In this document: positions 34,689-43,880 of the stretch, piece by piece
How the letters are laid out: each line of letters begins with the position of its first letter
Numbering within the stretch: the stretch's first letter is position 1
Source: Crocinitomicaceae bacterium
GTDB lineage: Bacteria > Bacteroidota > Bacteroidia > Flavobacteriales_D > Crocinitomicaceae
NCBI GenBank assembly: GCA_030727405.1
Contig: JANRBR010000039.1
Coordinates: forward strand, 124,001 to 188,000
Direction of reading: 5' to 3'
DNA: 64,000 bases
Notes under the pieces: model-generated
The model's database searches: none
Seen by the model: the letters and a program-made list of their open reading frames with translations, nothing else
Told to the model about the DNA's origin: nothing
Made by a program: the position numbers and the translations under genes

Positions 34689-36887
34689 ATGAAAATAATT
34701 ATTTTAACCGTGTTTATCGGATTGACCTTCCATTCGATGGCACAAATAAAAGGCGTCGTTTTTCGACAAGATTCCACCAAGAATACGCCGATCGAAAATG
34801 CCAAAATTAAATGTTCAAAATCCAAAGCAGGAGTGTTTTCTAACAAAGAAGGGCGCTTCGAATTGGTGCTTCCGAAAGAATTGCCCGATACGCTTATTGT
34901 CAGCGCTATGGGGTTCTTATCGGATTCAATTGTCGTGACCAAAAACGATCGCTTCGTTTCGCTTACCATCTTTCTCATACCCGTATCCACAAAATCAGAG
35001 GTGGTGTATGAACTTCGAAAAAAATCACATCAAATTTCCAAAATGAAAACCCTTCATGTAGAGGACATAGGAGCTGGTGAATTACGGAAAGCTGCGTGTT
35101 GTAATTTATCTGAGTCCTTCGAAACCAATGCCTCCGTTGACGTCAATATCACCGATGCCGTTTCTGGAGCGAAGAAAATTCAATTAATGGGCGTAGACGG
35201 CGTTTATACCCAAATACAAATGGAGAACATTCCCTATTTACGTGGACTAGAGAGCTCTTTTGGCTTGCAATCCATTCCTGGAACTTGGATTGAATCCATA
35301 CAAATCACCAAAGGGACCGGGAATGTTGTCAATGGATATGAATCCATGGCTGGCTTGGTGAACTTAGAAATCAAAAAACCCAGTGAAATGGAACGTTTTT
35401 ATTTCAATGCGTATCAGAATCGCTTTGGGCGTTCCGAGTTAAACATGAATTCAGGTGTCCAAATAAATAAAAAATGGAGTGTTGGAATATTAGGACATGC
35501 ATCCTCCATGTTTGGAAACATTGATCAAAATGGTGATGGATTTCGAGACATCCCCATGGGCGATAACCTTGCACTTATGAACCGCTGGTCATTTCAAGGG
35601 AAAAAGATGGAAGCTCAATTTGGCTTCAATGCATATCAGGATCGGAAAACGGGTGGACAAACAACTTTTTTTAGAGCCACTCCCATCGGATACGGCGTGA
35701 TCATGAATGCGAGCCATGCGGATGTTTATGCAAAAACAGGTTTTTTTAGTAAGAAACCAATGCGCTCATTTGGCATCGTCTATCATTTCAAATACCACAC
35801 CTTGAATGGAGCGTTTGGAATTCGCGATTTTTACGGGGAAGAAAAACGAGCGTATGTAAATGCCATATATGATGACATTATTGGCACGAGCGATCACAAA
35901 ATAAAACTAGGGGCGAGCTTTCTTGGCTTACAAATTCATCAAAGGGCTGAACTGCTAAACCAAAAAAGAACGGAATTCGTTCCAGGTGTTTTTGTCGAAT
36001 ATACGTATACAGGTTCGAGAATCAGCGCTGTTCTAGGAGCACGTTATGATCAGCATTTAACGTACGGTGGACAATTCTCTCCAAGGCTTCATGCCAAATA
36101 TGCCCTAACGCAGCGGACTGATTTAAGAATTACAGGTGGTAAAGGTTGGCGAGTTCCAAACTACCTGATTGACAACGTATCTCTTTTAGCCAATTCAAAA
36201 ACGTGGATTGCGCCAAGTGAACTTAAGCCTGAAATTTCTTGGAACATCGGTTCATCCATAGTGAAAGATTTGGATTTGTTTAAAAGACCTTCATCCATCA
36301 GCATTGACATCTACCGAACCTGGTTCCAACATCAATTGGTCGTCGATCGGGATGCTCAATTTTCTGCTATTGTTTTTAAAAACATTGAACAGGCTTCCTT
36401 TTCGAATAGTTTTCAAGTGGAATGGTCGATGAATCCCTTAAAATCCTTGGAAATTCGATTCGCATACAAACACCTTGATGTAAAAGCACTTTACGACGGC
36501 GTCATGCGGCCACAAGTGATGATTCCAAAAAACCGTGGATTCATTAACATCGCTTACCGCACGCGAAACAAACGCTGGGAAATAGATGCGACTTGTACTG
36601 TTTTTGGTGCATCGCGTTTACCGCTTGATGTATTGGATTCCGGAATCGAAGAACATGATTCGAAGAGTCAAGCCTATCCAATGTTGAATGCTCAAATAAC
36701 ACACATCTATAAAAAATGGAATTTTTATTTAGGTGGGGAAAATTTAACGAACTTTAAGCAAGTAAATCCGATCATTGAGCCAGAGAATCCATTTGGAACA
36801 AACTTTGATGCTAACCGTGTATGGGGTCCGATTATGGGCTGGAACGTCTATTTGGGCGTCCGTTATTCTATGAAACAAAAAAAATAA
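34689..36887 (+). CDS. TonB-dependent receptor with Cys-Cys plug
   Basis: 732 residues from the ATG at 34689 (signal peptide MKIIILTVFIGLTFHSMAQ); another ATG 18 bases upstream is possible. Residues 20-100 are a CarboxypepD_reg domain. The plug begins near residue 120 and contains AACCNLSESFETNASVDVN with Cys137-Cys138, then IQITKGTGNVVNGYESMAGLVNLE. The remainder is a 22-strand-type barrel ending in GWNVYLGVRYSMKQKK. Such receptors import metal complexes or other substrates across the outer membrane with TonB energy. Flanking Cys-rich genes suggest metal. Confidence 0.9.
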   Translation: MKIIILTVFIGLTFHSMAQIKGVVFRQDSTKNTPIENAKIKCSKSKAGVFSNKEGRFELVLPKELPDTLIVSAMGFLSDSIVVTKNDRFVSLTIFLIPVSTKSEVVYELRKKSHQISKMKTLHVEDIGAGELRKAACCNLSESFETNASVDVNITDAVSGAKKIQLMGVDGVYTQIQMENIPYLRGLESSFGLQSIPGTWIESIQITKGTGNVVNGYESMAGLVNLEIKKPSEMERFYFNAYQNRFGRSELNMNSGVQINKKWSVGILGHASSMFGNIDQNGDGFRDIPMGDNLALMNRWSFQGKKMEAQFGFNAYQDRKTGGQTTFFRATPIGYGVIMNASHADVYAKTGFFSKKPMRSFGIVYHFKYHTLNGAFGIRDFYGEEKRAYVNAIYDDIIGTSDHKIKLGASFLGLQIHQRAELLNQKRTEFVPGVFVEYTYTGSRISAVLGARYDQHLTYGGQFSPRLHAKYALTQRTDLRITGGKGWRVPNYLIDNVSLLANSKTWIAPSELKPEISWNIGSSIVKDLDLFKRPSSISIDIYRTWFQHQLVVDRDAQFSAIVFKNIEQASFSNSFQVEWSMNPLKSLEIRFAYKHLDVKALYDGVMRPQVMIPKNRGFINIAYRTRNKRWEIDATCTVFGASRLPLDVLDSGIEEHDSKSQAYPMLNAQITHIYKKWNFYLGGENLTNFKQVNPIIEPENPFGTNFDANRVWGPIMGWNVYLGVRYSMKQKK

Positions 36888-36891
36888 CTTT

Positions 36892-37221
36892 ATGAAAACA
36901 ATTATTTTAAGTCTAATCTTCTTGCTCGTAAGCACTATTAGTCTGGGGCAAAAATCAATTACGAGTCAAATTCAAACGAATGCTCAATGTGGTGATTGCA
37001 AGGAACGCATCGAGAGCAAACTGAACTACACAAAAGGGATCAAATTTGCAGAATTAGATGATCAAACGAAAATCCTAACGGTGAAATTTGATCCCAACAA
37101 GCTAGACCTTCTTGATATAAAAAAAATCATTGCAAAAATTGGTTACAACGCCGATGAAATCATCGCAGAAAAGGAAGATGTAGAGAAATTACCTAAATGT
37201 TGTCAGCCTAACGGACACTAG
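36892..37221 (+). CDS. Exported heavy-metal-associated (HMA) domain protein
   Basis: 109 residues with a signal peptide (to about Gly19). The HMA-like domain covers about residues 23-92 with the metal site Cys33-Gly-Asp-Cys36, in the order beta-alpha-beta-beta-alpha-beta. A short tail adds Cys103-Cys104 and a terminal His109. HMA domains bind Cu+, Zn2+ or similar ions and pass them between partners. This one starts four bases after the TonB receptor stop, so it is co-expressed with it, and being exported it should act in the periplasm. Confidence 0.88.
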   Translation: MKTIILSLIFLLVSTISLGQKSITSQIQTNAQCGDCKERIESKLNYTKGIKFAELDDQTKILTVKFDPNKLDLLDIKKIIAKIGYNADEIIAEKEDVEKLPKCCQPNGH

Positions 37222-37255
37222 AAGTCTTCACTTCCTAATACAAAATCAATTCATT

Positions 37256-37295
37256 AAACCCGACAAGAAGCATTAAGCTTTGAATCGGGTTTTTT
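37256..37295. terminator. Bidirectional terminator between convergent genes
   Basis: AAACCCGA (37256-37263) pairs with TCGGGTTT (37285-37292) with an inner AAGC/GCTT pairing in the loop; T-run on the right reaches the stop codon of the minus-strand gene. Confidence 0.78.
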
Positions 37296-38979
37296 ATTGA
37301 ATACTGATTCGGGCACATCGGTTCCCGATTTTCAATAGGTAAATGCCTTTTTGAATTCCGTTTAAATCAATTTGTCCAAGGAATTCACCAGACTTTAATT
37401 CACTTCCCTTCAAGTCGATAAGTTGAAATGTCCCATTTGAAAGTCCTTTTGTAAAGAGGCATTGATTGCCTGAAAGTGGATTGGGGTATACACTCCATTC
37501 ATGTGCCATGTCATCCAATCCAGAATCCAAAATAGTTAAGTTAATGGTAACTGTGCTATCGCAACTATGGATGCTTGTGAAAAATTGCGTGTATTGTCCA
37601 GAAGTAGCATAAACTTGTCCGTTCCATTCGAAGGAATCATAAACCGTTGAATCAACCGTTAAACTGCTAATCGGATTTATAACAAGGTTCAGTATTACGA
37701 TCGAATCACAACCGGAGGTACTTTGCAAGGAATCAACATAAGTCCCACTTGCGAAGTACGCTTGGTTATTCCAATTGTAACTTCCACAAGCCTCTTCACT
37801 TAAATTGGTAACGATTTCGTTTGATATGGTCAAGTTCAAAACAACCGTCGAATCACATCCCCACGTTGTTGATCCTTGAAAAGGATACGTTCCACTTTGA
37901 TTGTAGGTTTGTCCGTTGAAACTGTAGGAACTACAAGAAGAAATATTCAGTGTATTCGCATAAGCTAAATGCTGATTGATGTTTAATGCCACCGCTGGAC
38001 TTTGTCCGCAGGTATTTTGTGCAAGCACACTGACTGTTCCACTAACAAAACTTGGACTAAACAATAAATTGAGCGTTGTTCCAATACTGCTTCCAGTTGC
38101 ACCATTTGGTGTTGTCCAAACGTAAGAAGTCGCTCCATTTACAGCAGAAATGGAATAAGTTTCTGATCCATCATAACAAAAATGAGCAGCGCCTGTAATT
38201 CCCGCTGGGGAATTTGGGACATTGTTTATGGTTACTGCTACCGCCAAACGATTGGTGGATTCTACACCGCCCACTGTTTGTGATGCGTAATAGGTCGTTC
38301 CATTGTTCAGAACCGATGTTCCATTTAATGGTGTTCCACCTGTAGCATTTGCATACCATTGTATCGCTGTTCCTGTTGCCGACAATTGAGAAAGTAAGGC
38401 TCCTGCACAAAAGGTTTGAGAAGCAGAACCTGTAGGTGCTGCTGGAGGCGGTGGTGGTGGAACCAAGGTGAAATTCGCAGTGGAAATGCCACGATTTGAA
38501 GAACCATGGTAACTAAAACTATAGGTTGCACTTCCAGACCTTGCCCAAATTAGGCTCAGAGAACCAGCTGCTGCTGAAAAAACATGGTCATTTGGATCAC
38601 CTGTGTTCAAGGCTCTTGTTGCCACAACAGTTCGAATACCCGCTGAAACTTGATCGTTCACGATTGTCCAATTTTGTTGCGCATCTGCCGTTGGTGCAGA
38701 ATATCCTCCAATGCTTGCATCAAAAGAGTTTAACGTTCCAGCACTATTCACCGTAACGACGTCGTTAGCAGACCCCATACTTGTTGCATTAAACCCAAGT
38801 GCAAACCAACGTCCGGAAGGTCCAGTTAAGGTTAAGGTCACTTGTGTGCCGACATCTATTTTTGCCGTCATTGCTAAACCAGAAGTGGTACTTAGACTAA
38901 CCACTCCAGTAGTATAAACTTGTGCTTGAATGGATGCGGCTAAAATAAAAGAAAAGATAAATAGTAACTTATTTTTCAT
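37294..38979 (-). CDS. Secreted protein with T9SS type A sorting domain
   Basis: 561 residues. Signal peptide to about Ala19. Residues 22-175 look like a DOMON-type beta-sandwich (RWFALGFNATSMG). A run of seven prolines leads to Ig-like segments (AVAVTINNVPNSPAGITG). Three repeats of about 48 residues follow, each with an aromatic start (SYSFNGQTYNQSGTY, SYNWNNQAYFASGTY, SFEWNGQVYATSGQY) and a CDSTVVLNLTI-like end. The C-terminus has VYPNPLSG and a type A C-terminal domain ending YLLKIGNRCARISIQ. Such cargo crosses the outer membrane through T9SS and is anchored or released. Ligand unknown. Confidence 0.88.
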   Translation of the reverse strand: MKNKLLFIFSFILAASIQAQVYTTGVVSLSTTSGLAMTAKIDVGTQVTLTLTGPSGRWFALGFNATSMGSANDVVTVNSAGTLNSFDASIGGYSAPTADAQQNWTIVNDQVSAGIRTVVATRALNTGDPNDHVFSAAAGSLSLIWARSGSATYSFSYHGSSNRGISTANFTLVPPPPPPAAPTGSASQTFCAGALLSQLSATGTAIQWYANATGGTPLNGTSVLNNGTTYYASQTVGGVESTNRLAVAVTINNVPNSPAGITGAAHFCYDGSETYSISAVNGATSYVWTTPNGATGSSIGTTLNLLFSPSFVSGTVSVLAQNTCGQSPAVALNINQHLAYANTLNISSCSSYSFNGQTYNQSGTYPFQGSTTWGCDSTVVLNLTISNEIVTNLSEEACGSYNWNNQAYFASGTYVDSLQSTSGCDSIVILNLVINPISSLTVDSTVYDSFEWNGQVYATSGQYTQFFTSIHSCDSTVTINLTILDSGLDDMAHEWSVYPNPLSGNQCLFTKGLSNGTFQLIDLKGSELKSGEFLGQIDLNGIQKGIYLLKIGNRCARISIQ

Positions 38980-39490
38980 GTGATTGTATGATTTGATTTA
39001 ATTTTTCGTCCTTGTACATGGCTAACAATTCATCGATTGATTTGCCATGTTGATCCAATAAAAGCATATTCGGATTCTCCTTCATGATTCTTTCGATGAT
39101 TTCATAGCGCTTTAAACTCATTGCAAACTGCAATGGCGTTCCGAACTGGTTAAATTGACACGTATCATTTACCGAAACACCCTGTTTAAGCAACAGGTCT
39201 AATACCTCGATGTTGTTTTTGTATATGACTCCATAAATGGCTGATCCTTCCGGATAACACGTTTTAATGTCTGCCCCTCTTTCAATCAGCAACTTGGCCA
39301 CCGCATTGTTTCCACGGTAAGCCGCTAGAATAAACGGAGACAATCCCTGTTCTGAAAGTTGGTTGATTTGTTCTGGATGCTGGTCAAGTAAGCTACGCAT
39401 CTCCAATTCGTTCCCTGTTCTAGCAACATCGAATATGCTTTGCCCAAAGGCATGTTGGAATAAAAATATGGAAATGAAAAGCAAACGCAT
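38969..39490 (-). CDS. Exported ankyrin-repeat protein
   Basis: 173 residues from the ATG at 39488-39490 (signal peptide MRLLFISIFLFQHAFGQ); an ATG seven codons upstream is the alternative. Three to four ankyrin repeats are visible: GLSPFILAAYRGNNAVAKLL, GSAIYGVIYKNNIEVLDLLL, GTPLQFAMSLKRYEIIERIM. Ankyrin repeats mediate protein binding. An N-terminal signal means it acts outside the cytoplasm. Its 3' end overlaps the start of the T9SS cargo gene by 11 bases, so the two are translated from one mRNA. Confidence 0.85.
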   Translation of the reverse strand: MRLLFISIFLFQHAFGQSIFDVARTGNELEMRSLLDQHPEQINQLSEQGLSPFILAAYRGNNAVAKLLIERGADIKTCYPEGSAIYGVIYKNNIEVLDLLLKQGVSVNDTCQFNQFGTPLQFAMSLKRYEIIERIMKENPNMLLLDQHGKSIDELLAMYKDEKLNQIIQSHEK

Positions 39491-39572
39491 CAGGGTGTAA
39501 AAATAGTGCATTTAAATGTTAAAATCAATTATTAAGATCCCATTCACGTTCCATTCATTTGCACATTATCAC

Positions 39573-39580
39573 TATCTTTG
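39573..39580 (+). promoter_or_regulatory. Bacteroidota -7 box of the PurF-type gene
   Basis: TATCTTTG, exact TAnnTTTG, 20 bases before the ATG at 39601. Confidence 0.58.
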
Positions 39581-39600
39581 TGGCAAATACCAAAAAGACC

Positions 39601-41502
39601 ATGAGTGATCCGATAAAACATGAGTGTGGAATAGCTCTTTTAAGACTAAAAAAGCCGCTTGAATTCTACCTGGAAAAATATGGCACTGCGCTGTATGGCA
39701 TCAATAAGATGCACCTGCTCATGGAGAAACAACACAATCGCGGTCAAGATGGTGCGGGAATTGCGAACATAAAATTTGACATGGAACCGGGTCAACGGTA
39801 CATTTCGAGAACACGATCGATCAAAAAAAATCCAACACAAGATATTTTTGATCAAATCAATTCAAAATTTCAGCAAATTCAACAAGAAAATCCCGATAAC
39901 CTGAAGGATGTTCAATTTCTGAAACAACACGCTGGTTTCACCGGCGAACTTTTTTTAGGACATCTCCGTTATGGGACTTTTGGACGAAATTCCATCGAAA
40001 GTTGTCACCCTTTTTTAAGACAAAACAATTGGATTACTCGAAATTTAGTGGTCGCAGGTAATTTCAATTTAACCAATGTAGACGAATTATTTCAAACACT
40101 TGTTAATCTTGGACAACATCCCAAAGAGAAAAGTGATACGGTAACCGTTCTAGAAAAAATTGGTCATTTTCTCGATGTTGAGAACGATGATTTATATGCT
40201 CATTACAAATCACTGGGTTATTCCAAAGATCAAATTTACGCGCGCATTGCGAGGGAAATTAATTTGGTTAAAATTTTAAAAAAGGCTTCAGAAGTTTGGG
40301 ACGGCGGATATGCTATGGCTGGACTTTTAGGACACGGGGATGCTTTCGTATTGCGCGACCCGAACGGCATTCGTCCTGCATTTTGGTATGAAGATGATGA
40401 AATTTGCGTCGTTGCTTCTGAACGTCCAGTAATTCAAACAGCCTTTAATTTAACAAGTGAACAAATTCACGAGCTTCAGCCTGGACATGCACTAATTGTG
40501 CGCAAGAATGGTGAGGTAAAGGAGGAAATGATCAATTCTCCAAGGGAAATTAAAAAATGTTCTTTTGAGCGCATTTATTTCTCTCGTGGATCGGATACCG
40601 ATATCTACAAAGAACGCAAAGCATTGGGACGATTGATTGTGGATCAAGTGCTCGAAACAGTCAATCATGATTTCGACAACAGTGTGTTCTCATTCATTCC
40701 AAATACCGCAGAAGTTTCGTTCTATGGACTCATTAAAGGCCTTGAAGAAAGCTTAAATAAACAAAAAGTCAAACAAATTCAAGCGCTCGGTCCAGATGCC
40801 AACTCTGAACAAATAGAGGAAATAATCAACCAACGTGCAAGAATTGAAAAAATAGCCATTAAAGATGCCAAATTACGCACCTTTATCACCCAAGATGATT
40901 CGCGCGATGACCTTGTGGCACATGTGTATGACATTACCTACGGAAGTGTTCGTCCAGGAACCGATAATTTAATTGTTATTGACGACAGCATTGTCAGAGG
41001 TACCACCTTAAAGCAAAGCATTCTTCGCATACTTGATCGACTTTCGCCGAAAAAAATTGTAGTGGTATCCTCAGCGCCTCAAATTCGATACCCTGATTGT
41101 TACGGGATCGATATGGCAAAAATGGGAGATTTTATTGCGTTTGAAGCGGCCATTCAACTATTACGCGATCGTAAAATGGATCATGTGATCAAGGAAGTAT
41201 ATGAAAAATGCATCGAGCAAGTGAACCTTCCGAAAGAACAAGTTCGAAATTTTGTCAAAGAGATCTATGCGCCGTTCAGCAACGAGGAAATTTCAGCGAA
41301 AATTGCTGAATTACTGACACCTTCAAACATTAACGCGGAAGTTGAAATCGTTTTTCAAACCGTTGAAAACCTTCATGTCGCTTGTCCGAATCACCTTGGA
41401 GATTGGTACTTCACAGGGGATTACCCTACGCCTGGAGGGAACAAAGTGGTAAACAAGGCTTTCATCAATTGGGTTGAAAAACGAAACGAAAGAGCATACT
41501 AA
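39601..41502 (+). CDS. purF: Long amidophosphoribosyltransferase (PurF family)
   Basis: 633 residues from the ATG at 39601; an earlier TTG in frame precedes the -7 box and is rejected. Cys9 in HECGIALL is the probable glutaminase nucleophile after processing. NRGQDGAGIAN and GTFGRNSIESCHPF follow class II glutaminase motifs. LIVIDDSIVRGTTL is the PRPP-binding loop. The family norm is about 470-510 residues; extra segments lie near residues 60-105 and 250-390, as in a second, longer PurF-like protein known from Bacteroidota. It would catalyse the first step of purine synthesis, though a variant role is possible. Confidence 0.85.
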   Translation: MSDPIKHECGIALLRLKKPLEFYLEKYGTALYGINKMHLLMEKQHNRGQDGAGIANIKFDMEPGQRYISRTRSIKKNPTQDIFDQINSKFQQIQQENPDNLKDVQFLKQHAGFTGELFLGHLRYGTFGRNSIESCHPFLRQNNWITRNLVVAGNFNLTNVDELFQTLVNLGQHPKEKSDTVTVLEKIGHFLDVENDDLYAHYKSLGYSKDQIYARIAREINLVKILKKASEVWDGGYAMAGLLGHGDAFVLRDPNGIRPAFWYEDDEICVVASERPVIQTAFNLTSEQIHELQPGHALIVRKNGEVKEEMINSPREIKKCSFERIYFSRGSDTDIYKERKALGRLIVDQVLETVNHDFDNSVFSFIPNTAEVSFYGLIKGLEESLNKQKVKQIQALGPDANSEQIEEIINQRARIEKIAIKDAKLRTFITQDDSRDDLVAHVYDITYGSVRPGTDNLIVIDDSIVRGTTLKQSILRILDRLSPKKIVVVSSAPQIRYPDCYGIDMAKMGDFIAFEAAIQLLRDRKMDHVIKEVYEKCIEQVNLPKEQVRNFVKEIYAPFSNEEISAKIAELLTPSNINAEVEIVFQTVENLHVACPNHLGDWYFTGDYPTPGGNKVVNKAFINWVEKRNERAY

Positions 41503-42737
41503 TTATTGCTCATGTTTTCTGCTATCCTTTTCGCCATTCCACTTTGAGAGTGGATAAAGGCCATCATGTTTTGACTGCGTTTTTGATGACCTGAAAGAAG
41601 TTCTTGGAAACATTGAATAAATGTATTTTCGTCTACTACCTCACGAGCAAATTCTTTTTCAAGAAACAATGCTGCCTCAGGAAACTTGGAGTGCTTGGGT
41701 CCAAAAAGAATGGGTAATCCGTAAACTGCTGGCTCTAAAATATTATGGAGACTTCCAGAAAACCCACCTCCAACAAAGGCAATCGTCCCATAACGATAAG
41801 CGGAACTTAATAGTCCTATGCAGTCTAAAACCAAAACCCTAGCATCTATTATTTCTTGTTCATGTATTTGGGTGTCCAAGTGAGTGTAGCGCAAGGCATT
41901 CGGGAAATGATTGAGTATGGAAACAATGTGCTTCTCCCTTATGTCATGTGGAGCAATGATTATTTTTTCCGCGTTCATCAGACTGAAAGACCTGCTGACA
42001 ATCTCCTCTTCTCTCGGCCATGAACTTCCCAAAATTAATATTGAATGATCTTGTACAAAAGCTTCCATAATCGGATTGGAGCGCTCCAATGATTGCTCCT
42101 TTGCTTGTACGACACGTTCGAAGCGAAGATCACCAGATACAGTGTGGTCAACGATCCCAATTTGACTAAGTAGCGCCGCGCTTTGCGTATTTTGCACGTA
42201 AAAGTGCTTGATGTGTTTTAAGGCATTTTTAAAAAATCCACCATACCATTTAAAATACAATTGACTTGGTCGAAATAAGGCAGAAACAGCAATGACATTT
42301 ACGTTTCGCTCACCTAAAGCCTTTAAAAAATTGGGCCAAAATTCATACTTGACAAAAACCGCTAAATGTGGATTTGCTATTTCAATAAAAGTCCGCGCAT
42401 TGGAAACGGTATCCAAAGGGAGGTAGCACGCAGCATCCACATGAGCACCCCTTTTTTGGTAATGTTCCATTCCCGAAGGAGAAAAAAAGGTAACCAACAA
42501 AAAACAACTTGGATCTTTTTCTTTCAGTGCATTCATCAATGGCAATCCTTGGTCAAATTCCCCTAAAGAAGCACAATGAAACCAATTGATTTTTCGGTCT
42601 TTCGGAAGGGAATCACGCAAGTTCTCTTGCCAATTTACGCGTCCCTTTACCCATGCTTTCGCCTTTGGATTGAATACCGCGGCCAAGTGCAAAAATGCGC
42701 CATAGCAACGAATTAGAAAAGAATAAAAAAATGACAA
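41499..42737 (-). CDS. waaA: 3-deoxy-D-manno-octulosonic acid (Kdo) transferase, TTG start
   Basis: 412 residues. The only start that keeps the conserved N-terminus is TTG at 42735-42737: an in-frame stop lies three codons upstream and no ATG occurs for over 80 codons. HCASLGEFDQGLPLM (54-68), YEFWPNFL and FVGGGFSGSLHNILEPAVYG are WaaA/KdtA signatures. The enzyme adds Kdo to lipid A at the inner membrane, forming the LPS inner core. Its stop overlaps that of the PurF gene (CTAA at 41499-41502). It borders the nucleotide-sugar locus. Confidence 0.9.
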   Translation of the reverse strand: MSFFYSFLIRCYGAFLHLAAVFNPKAKAWVKGRVNWQENLRDSLPKDRKINWFHCASLGEFDQGLPLMNALKEKDPSCFLLVTFFSPSGMEHYQKRGAHVDAACYLPLDTVSNARTFIEIANPHLAVFVKYEFWPNFLKALGERNVNVIAVSALFRPSQLYFKWYGGFFKNALKHIKHFYVQNTQSAALLSQIGIVDHTVSGDLRFERVVQAKEQSLERSNPIMEAFVQDHSILILGSSWPREEEIVSRSFSLMNAEKIIIAPHDIREKHIVSILNHFPNALRYTHLDTQIHEQEIIDARVLVLDCIGLLSSAYRYGTIAFVGGGFSGSLHNILEPAVYGLPILFGPKHSKFPEAALFLEKEFAREVVDENTFIQCFQELLSGHQKRSQNMMAFIHSQSGMAKRIAENMSNN

Positions 42738-42850
42738 CGTGATTTATTTCTTGTAAAAATAATTGATTTTATTGATTGCCCTATAGAGCGTAAAACATCT
42801 TTGCTTGTTCCAACATGAATAGAAGGGACTCCATTACACAAAGTAGGTTC

Positions 42851-43639
42851 CTAATTGTAATAAAAATCCTTTGGTTTTTTTGAATAAAATGGAATATACC
42901 ACCCTACACGAATTCCCGTTTGTAGATCCAAGCGCATGGCAGTTGAAACAGGAACATCCGGCTGATCAAAATTTATGCTTCTGCGATTATAAGTGAGTCC
43001 CTGCTGAAAATAGATGCCCGCATAAAAATTTAAAGGCCCACCATTGTTCAAAAAGGAATAACCAACAAATTGATGGAAATTGAGTCCGGTTGTCATGCGG
43101 TCGTAACCTTTTTTGTACTCTAATTCGATTTGAGGCACAACTTGATCATTTGTTTCAATGCGCATATGATGCAACAAGTATCCTACGCCACCATGCACTA
43201 AAATTCCCGAATTCTCGTTGGTTTTACTCATTGGAAACAAGCGGCCTATACTAACGTTTGCATTGAATCCTCGTGGGTAAACCAAGACATTTGCTATGTC
43301 CCCGTTGATGTCGGTGATGTTCCCTTTGTCGTCAATGAGGTGATCAAACAATCCCGTTATTTTTACTTGATTCCCGAAAATAAAATTGGCATCCACACCA
43401 AAATACCACTGGTTTTCAAGTTTATATCCTACAGAAAAACCAAGGTTGTTTAAAAACCCATAGCGTGCCAACAAATCTGCACCTGGAAGATTTCCTCCCC
43501 AATGTATGCCGACTAATGGCGTACTGATGGATTCATTCTTGGTTTCGCTTTGTGCTTGTGCTCCGAACGCGCTCAACAAAAAGAACAAGCATCCAGAAAG
43601 TCGTTGAAAATGATTGCCCTTACTCGTTTGATTGTTCAT
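42851..43639 (-). CDS. Predicted outer-membrane protein next to waaA
   Basis: 262 residues with a signal peptide ending in AFGAQAQ (about residue 30). The mature sequence is full of alternating aromatic and glycine residues (NLGFSVGYKLENQWYFGVDANFIFG) and ends in a barrel-like stretch GIRVGWYIPFYSKKPKDFYYN, so an outer-membrane beta-barrel is likely. No family name recognised. It lies 113 bases upstream of waaA on the same strand and could be transcribed with it. A possible -7 box with one mismatch (TAAATTTA) is near its start. Confidence 0.6.
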   Translation of the reverse strand: MNNQTSKGNHFQRLSGCLFFLLSAFGAQAQSETKNESISTPLVGIHWGGNLPGADLLARYGFLNNLGFSVGYKLENQWYFGVDANFIFGNQVKITGLFDHLIDDKGNITDINGDIANVLVYPRGFNANVSIGRLFPMSKTNENSGILVHGGVGYLLHHMRIETNDQVVPQIELEYKKGYDRMTTGLNFHQFVGYSFLNNGGPLNFYAGIYFQQGLTYNRRSINFDQPDVPVSTAMRLDLQTGIRVGWYIPFYSKKPKDFYYN

Positions 43640-43852
43640 GTTTAATCGTTGAATTTTATCTCTGTAAATTTAAGGGATTCGATTGAAAAAAGAACCTAGT
43701 TTACGTTAAAAAAGGAATAAACGAAAGATCCTTGAAGTTATTGAGCATAGGAAAAATGGGGAATTCAGTATTCTTTTCCATTTCAAACCTTTAAAAAAGG
43801 TTATTTCACCTACATAATGAAACAAAAATGCGCCGTACTTTCTTAGTTTGGC

Positions 43853-43860
43853 TACCTTTG
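43853..43860 (+). promoter_or_regulatory. Bacteroidota -7 box of the nucleotide-sugar operon
   Basis: TACCTTTG, exact TAnnTTTG, 20 bases before the ATG at 43881. It is the only clear box before a long same-strand gene run, so it likely drives at least the first genes. Confidence 0.6.
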
Positions 43861-43880
43861 TTTAACGTAAATAAGATCGC

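Noticed and set aside
43780..43830. AACCTTT/AAAGGTT hairpin before the nucleotide-sugar operon as a riboswitch
   Set aside because: It is a simple A/T-rich pairing upstream of the -7 box, so it would not be in the mRNA leader.
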